DNA of 25,743 bases. Origin: JBFKQC01 sp041627895 (GTDB lineage: Bacteria; Pseudomonadota; Alphaproteobacteria; Rhodobacterales; Rhodobacteraceae). The position numbers and the translations under genes are program-made. Below, in pieces: positions 1 to 6,205 of this stretch (the stretch's first letter is position 1; the number at the start of each line of letters is the position of its first letter). A model generated the notes under the pieces. The model did no database searches, was not told where the DNA came from, and was given only the letters and a program-made list of their open reading frames with translations. The stretch is taken from positions 1 through 25,743 of the forward strand of contig JBFKQC010000057.1 of NCBI GenBank assembly GCA_041627895.1. Direction: 5' to 3'.

Positions 1-552
1 GAGATCCTCGGCTTCACCACCCGCGCGTGGAAGGGCGGACAGGCCCGCGAAGCATGGCTCAACGACGGGCGTCCGGTCCAGCCGGGGCGGCTCAACGATC
101 TGCGTCACATCATCTACAAATCGGCCGATGCGCCGTGGCGCCGCGCCCGCGAGCACCTCGGCCTGATGATGAAAGAGGGCCTGCTCAAGGAGAACATCGA
201 CGGCGAGGCGCTGGAATGGGCGCACCGCCGGTTGCAGCACCGCGCCGAGGCACGAAGGATCCTCATGGTGATTTCCGACGGCGCTCCGGTGGACGATTCG
301 ACGCTTTCGGTGAACCCGGCGAACTACCTCGAAAAGCACCTGCGCGACGTGATCGCCATGGTCGAGCGCAAAAAGATCGTGGAACTGATCGCCATCGGCA
401 TCGGCCACGACGTGACCCGCTATTACGACCGCGCGGTGACGATCACCGATGTCGAACAACTCGCCGGCGCGATCACCGAACAGCTCGCCGCGCTCTTCGA
501 TCCCGACAAGCGCGCCCGCGCCCGGGTGATGGGGATCAGGCGGGCGGGCTGA
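1..552 (+). CDS. cobT: Cobaltochelatase subunit CobT, C-terminal part (5' end outside window)
   Basis: This is the last 183 residues of an open frame that runs in from the left edge. It matches the C-terminal von Willebrand A region of CobT, the subunit that with CobS (AAA+) and CobN inserts cobalt into hydrogenobyrinic acid a,c-diamide in aerobic cobalamin synthesis in the cytoplasm. Visible hallmarks are the stretch beginning EILGFTTRAWKGG, the segment KEGLLKENIDGEAL and the metal-ion-adhesion-like motif ISDGAPVDDST. It ends with an LFDP-containing tail and TGA at 550-552. The next gene is convergent and starts only 8 bp away. The upstream partner cobS is not in view. The family call is firm; nothing can be said about its start. 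Confidence 0.93.
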   Translation, partial: EILGFTTRAWKGGQAREAWLNDGRPVQPGRLNDLRHIIYKSADAPWRRAREHLGLMMKEGLLKENIDGEALEWAHRRLQHRAEARRILMVISDGAPVDDSTLSVNPANYLEKHLRDVIAMVERKKIVELIAIGIGHDVTRYYDRAVTITDVEQLAGAITEQLAALFDPDKRARARVMGIRRAG

Positions 553-560
553 GCACGGGC

Positions 561-740
561 TCACCCGGCGGCGCGGCGCCGGAAGAGCCAGCCGGCCAGG
601 TCGGCGATCATCGACGCAATCGGGTGTTTCGCTCCGGCTTCCTGCGATTTCATCGCGGCCAGCGCCGCGCGCTCGGCCTCGGTCGGGATCGCGTATTTGT
701 CGGGCGTATGCTTCAGCAGGTTGGTGTCGATGGTCAGCAT
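561..740 (-). CDS. Small hypothetical protein, 59 residues
   Basis: A complete short gene. ATG at 740 is preceded on the minus strand by AAAGGAGAG, a strong ribosome binding site at good spacing, which fixes the start against the much longer open frame extending upstream. The protein begins MLTIDTNLLKHTPDKYAIP, has an Ala/Glu-rich middle (EAERAALAAM) and ends with a short hydrophobic patch followed by basic residues (ADLAGWLFRRRAAG), perhaps a weak membrane-associating tail. I do not recognise a family. It is convergent with cobT (8 bp apart) and divergent from the regulator-hydrolase gene, so it has its own 141-bp upstream region. It is probably real because of the ribosome site and protein-like composition; its function is unknown. 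Confidence 0.6.
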   Translation of the reverse strand: MLTIDTNLLKHTPDKYAIPTEAERAALAAMKSQEAGAKHPIASMIADLAGWLFRRRAAG

Positions 741-881
741 GGCGTCTCTCCTTTCGCCTTGCCGACATGCTGCCGGATCGCGTGAAGCTGCGCTTGAAGA
801 GACCCCTTGGAAACCCCTGCGATTTCCCTGCGGTTCCCTTTTATCTTGCCGCGGCGCGCCGCAGGTGCCCCTATTTCCCGG
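741..881. promoter_or_regulatory. Divergent intergenic region
   Basis: These 141 bases separate the divergent 59-residue gene and the regulator-hydrolase gene, so promoters for both should lie here. The right half is pyrimidine-rich (833-850) and carries two similar pieces, TGCGATTTCCC and TGCGGTTCCC, in tandem just upstream of a TTTTATCTT stretch. I cannot assign a promoter or operator with confidence. Confidence 0.3.
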
Positions 882-2054
882 ATGATTTATCGCTTTGCAG
901 ATAACGAACTCGACACCGCCCACCTGACGCTCAGCCGCACGGGCCAGCCCGTTGCCGTCGAGCCGCAGGTCTTTGACCTGATCCGGCTGCTGGTGGAAAA
1001 CCCCGACCGCGTCGTCACCCGCGACGAGATGATCCAGGCGGTCTGGCAGGGCCGCATCGTCTCGGAAAGCGCGATCTCGGCGCGTATCGCGGCGGCGCGC
1101 AAGGCCTTGGGCGACGACGGCAAGGCGCAGAGGGTCATCCGCACCGTGGCCCGGCGGGGGTTGCAGATGGCGGCGCCGGTCGAAACCCGGGCAGCGCCCG
1201 CGCCGGCACAGGCCGACATGGCCCAGCAGCGCATCCGCTACACGCAAAGCGACCGCGGCGGCTCGCTCGCCTACGCGGTGTCGGGGCGGGGCCCGCCGCT
1301 TCCGGTGATCGGCACCGGCGCAGCGGATATCGAGGCCGAGTGGCAGGTTCCCGTGCTGCGCGGGCTCTACTCTGCGATCCATCCGCAAAGGACCGTGGTG
1401 CGGCACAACCAGATGGGTTTCGGTCTCTCCGACCGCAGCGCGATCGCCGCCAGCTTCGACGAGGGCGCAGACGACCTCCGCGCGGTGGCCGATGCCGCCG
1501 GCGTGGACCGCTTCGCGCTGATGGGCCTCTCCGGCGGCAGCCTGACCGCGATCCATTGCGCCGCGAAATACCCCGGGCGGGTGACCAGGCTGGTGATCGC
1601 GGGCGGCTACGCCGAGGGCCGGATGCGCAGGTCCGCTGACCCGGCGCCCGACGCGCTGAAGTCGATGATCGCCGCCGGCTGGCGCGATGCCGACAGCGGC
1701 TTTTCGACAGGGTTCATGGCGACCTATTTTCCGGAGACGCCGATCGAGATCCTGCACGACATCGCCCGGCTGATGCAGAACAGCGTCTCGGTCGAGAGCT
1801 TTCTGGCGGAACGCGACATCATCAACGCCGCGTCGGTGGTCGATATCCTTCCCCGCGTCGCGTGCCCAACCCTGATCGTGCACGGCCGCGGCGACGCGGT
1901 GCACCCGCTCGCCCAGGCACAGAAGCTGGCGGCCGGAATCCCGGATGCCGAGCTTGTGGTGCTCGAGACCGCCAACCATTTTCCCCTGCCCGGCCACCCG
2001 ACCTGGGACACCTACCTGACCGCGCTCCTCGATTTCCTCGGGCCCGAGGTCTAA
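882..2054 (+). CDS. Winged-helix DNA-binding domain fused to alpha/beta hydrolase
   Basis: A 390-residue two-domain protein. Residues 1-100 look like an OmpR/CadC-type winged helix (EPQVFDLIRLLVENPDRVV, then AVWQGRIVSESAISARIAAAR and TVARRGLQM). After an Ala/Pro linker (about 101-115), residues 116-390 form an alpha/beta hydrolase with nucleophile elbow GLSGG (Ser217), acid Asp338 in GRGDAVHP and His366 in ANHF, a plausible complete triad. No transmembrane helix is visible, so unlike CadC it should be cytosolic. It may be a one-component regulator in which the hydrolase fold binds or cleaves a small ligand; that is inference. The start at 882 (MIYRFAD) fits where such winged helices begin. 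A TTG at 807 in the same frame is the alternative. No clear ribosome site precedes 882. Confidence 0.82.
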   Translation: MIYRFADNELDTAHLTLSRTGQPVAVEPQVFDLIRLLVENPDRVVTRDEMIQAVWQGRIVSESAISARIAAARKALGDDGKAQRVIRTVARRGLQMAAPVETRAAPAPAQADMAQQRIRYTQSDRGGSLAYAVSGRGPPLPVIGTGAADIEAEWQVPVLRGLYSAIHPQRTVVRHNQMGFGLSDRSAIAASFDEGADDLRAVADAAGVDRFALMGLSGGSLTAIHCAAKYPGRVTRLVIAGGYAEGRMRRSADPAPDALKSMIAAGWRDADSGFSTGFMATYFPETPIEILHDIARLMQNSVSVESFLAERDIINAASVVDILPRVACPTLIVHGRGDAVHPLAQAQKLAAGIPDAELVVLETANHFPLPGHPTWDTYLTALLDFLGPEV

Positions 2055-2115
2055 AGCAATTTCCAGCGAAGCCGATCAGGCGAAGCGTCGCGAAATCGCG
2101 CCAGGTCATCAGGAT

Positions 2116-2155
2116 AGAGCGCATTCCGTGACTCGAAGATCGCGGAATGCGCTCT
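2116..2155. repeat. Long near-perfect inverted repeat (16-bp stem, 8-nt loop)
   Basis: The arms 2116-2131 and 2140-2155 pair over 16 positions (13 consecutive Watson-Crick pairs starting AGAGCGCATTCCG, then one G-T and two more pairs) around the loop CTCGAAGA. There is no T-tract, so it is not a standard intrinsic terminator. It lies between two same-strand genes. Its form resembles the dispersed intergenic palindromes common in alphaproteobacterial genomes, but copy number cannot be judged from one window. The rest of 2055-2314 shows only a short CGCGAAATCGCG hairpin and the pepP ribosome site. Confidence 0.7.
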
Positions 2156-2314
2156 GGCGATGGCGCCACAGCGTCGCGCCGGCCCTGCCCGCCCGCCCGC
2201 AGCCGGAGGCGAGGACGGGCAGACAGAGCGTGCCGAAGGCACTCAATTCGGCAGCGCCCGCCTCTGGAAACCCGGCCCGGGAACGGGCAGTCTTCGCGCC
2301 AAGGGAGGCGCCTC

Positions 2315-4105
2315 ATGTTCCAGTCCTTCGACGCCACGACCACGCCCGATCAGGGTCCGCCCCGGCTTGCCGCGCTGCGTGCCGAGATCGCGCGCGAGGG
2401 CCTCGCCGGCTTCCTCGTGCCGCGCGCCGACGCGCATCAGGGCGAATACGTCGCCCCGCGCGACGAGCGCCTGGCCTGGCTGACCGGCTACACCGGCTCG
2501 GCCGGGTTCGCCGCCGTACTGGCCGGCACCGCCGGGATTTTCGTCGACGGCCGCTACCGGGTGCAGGTGCGTTCGCAGACCTCGCCCGATTTCACCCCCG
2601 TCGACTGGCCGGAGGTTCAGCTCGGCGACTGGCTGGCCGAGCACCTCGACGCGGGCGCCGTCGGCTTCGACCCATGGCTGCACACCGCCCGGGAGATCGA
2701 AAAACTGGACGAGCGGCTGAAGGACACCGACGTCACGCTCAGGCCCGCCGACAACCTCGTCGACCGGATCTGGCCCGACCAGCCCCAGCGCCCGGCCCGG
2801 GCGGTGACGAAATACCCCGCCGAGATGGCCGGCGAAGGCGACGAGGCCAAGCGCGCCCGCATCGCGGAGATCCTCGCCGGGGTCGGGCACAGGGCCGCGG
2901 TGCTGACGCTGCCCGATTCGATCTGCTGGCTGCTGAACATCCGCGGCGCCGACATCCCGCGCATCCCGGTTGCGCACGCCTTTGCGATCCTGCACGACGA
3001 CGGCCGGATGCAGCTGTTCTCGGACCCGGAAAAGTTTCAGCATCTCGGCCCGGACCCGGCCATCGCGCTGGCGCATTGGGACGCGTTCGAGGATGCACTG
3101 AAGGCCCTGCAGGGCCCGGTCCGCGTCGACAAGGCCACCGCGCCGCTGGCCGTCAGCCGGATTCTCGCCGATGCCGGCACCGAGGTCGCCTTCGCCGACG
3201 ATCCCTGCATCCTGCCGAAGGCCTGCAAGAACGGAACCGAGATCGCCGGCACCCGCGAGGCACATCTGCGCGACGCCGCCGCGATGTGCGAATTCCTCGC
3301 CTGGCTCGCCGACGAGGCGCCGAAGGACGGGCTGACCGAGATCGACGTGGTCCGCCGCCTCGAAGGCTTCCGCCGCGCCACCAACGCGCTGCAGGACATC
3401 AGCTTCGACACCATCGCCGGCACCGGCCCCAACGGCGCCATCGTGCATTACCGGGTGACGCACCAGACCAACCGGCGGGTGCGGGTGGGCGAATTGCTTC
3501 TGGTCGACAGCGGCGGGCAGTACCTCGACGGCACCACCGACATCACCCGCACCGTCGCCATCGGCCAGCCGAACCAGGACCAGCGCGCCTGCTTCACCCG
3601 GGTCCTCAAGGGGATGATCGCGATCAGCCAGGCGCGCTGGCCGAAGGGCCTTGCGGGCCGTGACCTCGACCCGCTGGCGCGGATCGCGCTCTGGCGCGCG
3701 GGCCAGGATTACGACCACGGCACCGGGCACGGCGTCGGCACCTACCTTTCGGTCCACGAGGGCCCGCAGCGGCTGTCGAAGATCTCGCACGTCCCGCTCG
3801 CGCCGGGGATGATCCTGTCGAACGAGCCGGGATATTACCGCGAGGGCGCTTTCGGCATCCGGATCGAGAACCTCGTCGTCGTGCGCGAGGCCGCGGCGCT
3901 GCCGGGCGGCGACGACCGCAAGATGCTGGACTTCGAGACGCTGACCTTCGTGCCGATCGACCGCGCGCTCGTGGCCGCAGAACTGCTGACCGCCGACGAA
4001 CGCGCCTGGCTCGACAGCTATCACGCCGGGATCGCCGAAAGGATCGGGCCGCGCCTCGGCCAGCCCGCGCGCGACTGGCTGGCCCGCGCAACGCGGCCCA
4101 TTTGA
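2315..4105 (+). CDS. pepP: M24 family aminopeptidase P (Xaa-Pro aminopeptidase)
   Basis: A 596-residue cytosolic metallopeptidase that removes an N-terminal residue preceding proline. ATG at 2315 follows AAGGGAGG (2301-2308), a strong ribosome site, which rules out the longer in-frame start at 2147. Two creatinase-like N-terminal domains (about 1-300) precede the pita-bread catalytic domain. Dinuclear metal ligands are all present: Asp398 and Asp409 (VDSGGQYLDGTTD), His472 (TGHGVG), Glu504 (SNEPGYY) and Glu518 (RIENL). The spacing matches the three-domain human cytosolic type (XPNPEP1) rather than the shorter E. coli PepP. The gene stands alone and is followed by a short gap to a DUF427 gene. 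The gene symbol is a family-level label. Confidence 0.93.
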   Translation: MFQSFDATTTPDQGPPRLAALRAEIAREGLAGFLVPRADAHQGEYVAPRDERLAWLTGYTGSAGFAAVLAGTAGIFVDGRYRVQVRSQTSPDFTPVDWPEVQLGDWLAEHLDAGAVGFDPWLHTAREIEKLDERLKDTDVTLRPADNLVDRIWPDQPQRPARAVTKYPAEMAGEGDEAKRARIAEILAGVGHRAAVLTLPDSICWLLNIRGADIPRIPVAHAFAILHDDGRMQLFSDPEKFQHLGPDPAIALAHWDAFEDALKALQGPVRVDKATAPLAVSRILADAGTEVAFADDPCILPKACKNGTEIAGTREAHLRDAAAMCEFLAWLADEAPKDGLTEIDVVRRLEGFRRATNALQDISFDTIAGTGPNGAIVHYRVTHQTNRRVRVGELLLVDSGGQYLDGTTDITRTVAIGQPNQDQRACFTRVLKGMIAISQARWPKGLAGRDLDPLARIALWRAGQDYDHGTGHGVGTYLSVHEGPQRLSKISHVPLAPGMILSNEPGYYREGAFGIRIENLVVVREAAALPGGDDRKMLDFETLTFVPIDRALVAAELLTADERAWLDSYHAGIAERIGPRLGQPARDWLARATRPI

Positions 4106-4130
4106 CACAGGGACTGCCGCCGATTAGCTG
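4102..4130 (+). promoter_or_regulatory. Candidate sigma-70 promoter for the DUF427 gene
   Basis: A perfect TTGACA (4102-4107) overlaps the pepP stop codon. Seventeen bases later comes TAGCTG (4125-4130), a weak -10, and CTAGTCT follows at 4131-4137. The -35 is convincing but the -10 is not. If it is real, transcription would start about 25-30 bases before the gene. Confidence 0.35.
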
Positions 4131-4163
4131 CTAGTCTCGCGCGAATTTCCAAGGAGAACGTGC

Positions 4164-4505
4164 ATGGCCGACCACATCAAGACCCGCACCGTACCCGGCA
4201 CCTGGGTGGTCCGCGCCGCCGGCGCCGTGATCGGCGAGACCAGCCACGCGGTGGAACTGACCGAGGGCGGCCATCCGCCGGTGATCTACTTCCCGCGCGA
4301 GGACATCGCGATGGCCTTTCTCGAGAAGACCGCGAAGACCACACATTGCCCTTGGAAGGGCGACGCCTCGTATTACTCCGTCGAGGGCAAGTCCGGCCCG
4401 ATCGTCGACGCCGCCTGGAGCTACGAGACCCCGAAGCCGGGGATGGAGGCGATCGCCGGGCACCTCGCGTTCCACACCGACAAGGTGACGGTCGAGGAAC
4501 TGTAG
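4164..4505 (+). CDS. DUF427 family protein
   Basis: A 113-residue protein matching the small DUF427 (NTP_transf_9) family. Features seen are VRAAGAVIGETSHAVEL near the start, PPVIYFPREDIAM, then TTHCPWKGDASYYSVEG and AAWSYETPKPG in the second half. The C-P-W-K-G and W-S-Y-E-P pieces are typical of this family. Its biochemical role is unknown; it is a single beta-rich cytosolic domain with no signal peptide. ATG at 4164 follows CCAAGGAGAACG, a good ribosome site. It appears to be a single-gene unit. Confidence 0.9.
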   Translation: MADHIKTRTVPGTWVVRAAGAVIGETSHAVELTEGGHPPVIYFPREDIAMAFLEKTAKTTHCPWKGDASYYSVEGKSGPIVDAAWSYETPKPGMEAIAGHLAFHTDKVTVEEL

Positions 4506-4690
4506 CCCGGACCGGCAAGCGGCGCGGCCGCCGGCCGGAAAATTTTGCCGCCGGGCCGTACCGATCCACTTGCAGTAAAGCCGCGCGCATCCCATATCGC
4601 CGCGCATCCGGGCGCGAGGCTCCGCCCGGCGGCTGCAGGCGCGATGACGCGCCGAGAGCGCCATCCTCGCAAGGGCAGGATTGACCCACG

Positions 4691-4978
4691 ATGCGCATCC
4701 TTCTCGCCGCCGCACTGGCGGCCCTTACCGCGGTTCCCGCCGTCGCCGACGAAACCGAGGGCCTGGTCCTGGCCTATGACCGCAAGGCCGCCATCCTGGT
4801 CCTGACCGACCTGACGGTCTGGGAACTGCCCGCGAACATCCTGGTGCCCGCCGATCTCGGCGCGGGCGACCGGGTGCTGCTCGACTACCAGACCGCCGGC
4901 GAGGACGGGCTGACCGCGATCGACGCCCTTACCCGTCTGGCGACCGCGCTGAAACAAGGCGAGGACGGCGGAAGCTGA
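4691..4978 (+). CDS. Small secreted DUF1344-like protein
   Basis: A 95-residue protein with a clear signal peptide: Met-Arg, a hydrophobic Leu/Ala core and a likely cleavage after AVPAVA (about residue 19). The mature part of about 75 residues (ETEGLVLAYDRKAAILVLTD, then VWELPANILVPADLGAGDRV) resembles DUF1344 periplasmic proteins, which share the pattern of a short beta-barrel with G-x-V near the start, an L-P piece and G-D-x-V near the end. The function is unknown. The ribosome site is weak (AGGA well upstream), but the signal peptide beginning exactly at this ATG supports the start. Family assignment is moderate. Confidence 0.72.
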   Translation: MRILLAAALAALTAVPAVADETEGLVLAYDRKAAILVLTDLTVWELPANILVPADLGAGDRVLLDYQTAGEDGLTAIDALTRLATALKQGEDGGS

Positions 4979-5097
4979 CCGCGCCCGGCCGGGATGGGTG
5001 ACATCGCCCGTCCTGCGCCCGCCGGCCGACGTTCTGCAAACCCGGACCCGGCGTGCCCGCGCCGGGCCGGTTCGGTGCAGCGCACCGCCTCGCTGCG

Positions 5098-5126
5098 TTG
5101 AGAAATCCCGGATCTCGTGCTAAGGT
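5098..5126 (+). promoter_or_regulatory. Candidate promoter of the fulvocin C-like gene
   Basis: TTGAGA (5098-5103) is followed after 17 bases by TAAGGT (5121-5126), placing a start site near 5132. A strong ribosome site GGAGGAG (5142-5148) lies 5 bases before the ATG at 5154. The -35 is good and the -10 fair. Confidence 0.4.
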
Positions 5127-5153
5127 TGTTTCTTTCAGATCGGAGGAGTTCCG

Positions 5154-5702
5154 ATGGAAGACGGTCTGATTTCAATCACCAAGTTCCGCCGCGGCCTGGC
5201 CGGATTGAGCCTCGGCGACCAGAAGCGCATCTTCGACACGCTGCCCGACGACATCCAGTCCGCGCTGTGGCTCGACCGGCTGCAGGAAGGCATCGAGACG
5301 GTGCACGACAAGGGGCAGAAGACGCTTCTGGGCAATCTCTGCGACCTGTTGTCGCCGGACGCCTATTCCGACCCCAAGGAGAACAAGGCAGCCACTGCCG
5401 CCATCGACAAGATGCAGCCGCTGATTCAGAGGCTGTTTCCGGATTTCAAGGTGTTCAACCGCTATACCGAGTATCTCGGCGACGATCCCTGCCCGCCGTC
5501 AATGGCGCCGAAAGGCGGCGGCCGCAAGCAATGCGAGTGTTCCTCGGCCAACAGCGGCGCGCTGTTCTGCAACGATTGCGGCGGGCTGATGGAATGCCGT
5601 AAGGGCAACTGCGCGCCATCGAACTGGGGCTGCGGCTGCCTGTGGCTGCAGGCTTGCGACGGATTGTGCACCGGACGGATCGACCCCGGTCCGGCGTTCT
5701 GA
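5154..5702 (+). CDS. Fulvocin C-like cysteine-rich protein (putative bacteriocin precursor)
   Basis: A 182-residue protein in two parts. Residues 1-110 are helical and charged with few cysteines (LSLGDQKRIFDTLPDDIQ, SALWLDRLQEGIETV), like the N-terminal part of fulvocin C-related bacteriocin proteins. Residues 113-172 hold eleven of the twelve cysteines: CECSSANS (127, 129), FCNDC (139, 142), 148, 153, WGCGCLW (160, 162) and ACDGLC (168, 172). The order CxCS, spaced cysteines, GCGxxW, then CxGxx parallels what I recall of the 45-residue Myxococcus fulvus fulvocin C. A triple glycine at 121-123 sits just before the cysteine domain and could be a processing point. No classic signal peptide is visible, and no exporter, immunity or modifying gene lies nearby. 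The alternative is a metal-binding (zinc-ribbon-like) protein. Confidence 0.72.
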   Translation: MEDGLISITKFRRGLAGLSLGDQKRIFDTLPDDIQSALWLDRLQEGIETVHDKGQKTLLGNLCDLLSPDAYSDPKENKAATAAIDKMQPLIQRLFPDFKVFNRYTEYLGDDPCPPSMAPKGGGRKQCECSSANSGALFCNDCGGLMECRKGNCAPSNWGCGCLWLQACDGLCTGRIDPGPAF

Positions 5703-5738
5703 GCAGGCGCAACCGCCGCTCGCGTGTCCCCGGCAGAT

Positions 5739-5766
5739 GCCGCGTCCGGTCAATTCCGGACGCGGC
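5739..5766. terminator. Perfect 11-bp hairpin between convergent genes
   Basis: GCCGCGTCCGG (5739-5749), loop TCAATT, CCGGACGCGGC (5756-5766). It lies exactly between the convergent fulvocin-like and GYD genes, as expected for a shared bidirectional terminator, but no T-run follows on either strand. It may act as a Rho-independent pause or an mRNA 3'-end stabiliser. Confidence 0.6.
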
Positions 5767-5776
5767 TGTGGCGGCC

Positions 5777-6109
5777 TTACCCTGTCGCCGGCGTGTAGAC
5801 CTTTGACGCCTCCTTGGCCTTGGCCATCGCGGCCATCGCCTCGGCGCTGGTCATCAGCTTCGTGGTGCCGCCGCCCGCGAACGCGCCCGAGGCGCCCACC
5901 GCCAGCGCACAGGCGGCCATCGCCTCGTCGTTGGGCGCCTCGATGATCGCCATCACGTCCTCGACGCCGAAGCAGAAATAGAGGCTGTGCAACTTGCCGC
6001 CGAGCGCCTCGATCAGCGGGCGCGCCGCCGCCTCGCGGTCCTGCGGTTTGTCGACCATCGCCTTCAGCGCGGCGGCGCTGTAACGGCCCTGAAACATGTA
6101 AAACGGCAT
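5777..6109 (-). CDS. GYD-domain protein
   Basis: A 110-residue protein of the GYD family, small ferredoxin-like alpha/beta proteins of unknown biochemical role, often found as single genes in proteobacteria. Visible are MPFYMFQGRYSAAALKAMVD at the start, GGKLHSLYFCFGVEDVMAII in the middle and an ETFTTLMTSAEA-like segment (TTKLMTSAEAMAAMAKA) near the end. ATG at 6109 is chosen because GGGGAG lies just upstream on the minus strand and the family begins with this M-x-x-Y-x-x-Q-G-x-Y pattern. An upstream in-frame ATG at 6133 adds eight residues. It lies downstream of the ClC gene with a strong hairpin between, so it is probably transcribed separately. Confidence 0.85.
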   Translation of the reverse strand: MPFYMFQGRYSAAALKAMVDKPQDREAAARPLIEALGGKLHSLYFCFGVEDVMAIIEAPNDEAMAACALAVGASGAFAGGGTTKLMTSAEAMAAMAKAKEASKVYTPATG

Positions 6110-6149
6110 CTGAGTCACTCCCCTCGAAGTCACAAATGACGCCGGGCGG

Positions 6150-6172
6150 GGGCCGGGCCCCGCACCCGGCCC
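6150..6172. terminator. GC-rich hairpin downstream of the ClC gene
   Basis: GGGCCGGG (6150-6157), a 7-nt loop and CCCGGCCC (6165-6172) form a perfect 8-bp stem between the ClC stop (6206) and the GYD start (6109), all on the minus strand. No U-tract follows. It is a likely terminator or pause for ClC transcripts. Confidence 0.5.
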
Positions 6173-6205
6173 GACGAGTGTACCACGATTCCCCCGGCCG
6201 CGATG

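Noticed and set aside
2243..4108. A 621-codon open frame opposite pepP
   Set aside because: It mirrors a clear metallopeptidase gene; long antisense frames are common in GC-rich DNA and the translation is low-complexity Arg/Gly/Ala with no family motif.
4506..4690. Possible regulatory RNA or small gene after DUF427
   Set aside because: Only GC-rich sequence with short frames; nothing beyond a weak ribosome site for the next gene.
5117..5602. A 161-codon frame overlapping the fulvocin-like gene
   Set aside because: It lacks a ribosome site and has Arg-rich shadow composition; the frame starting at 5154 has both a ribosome site and family features.
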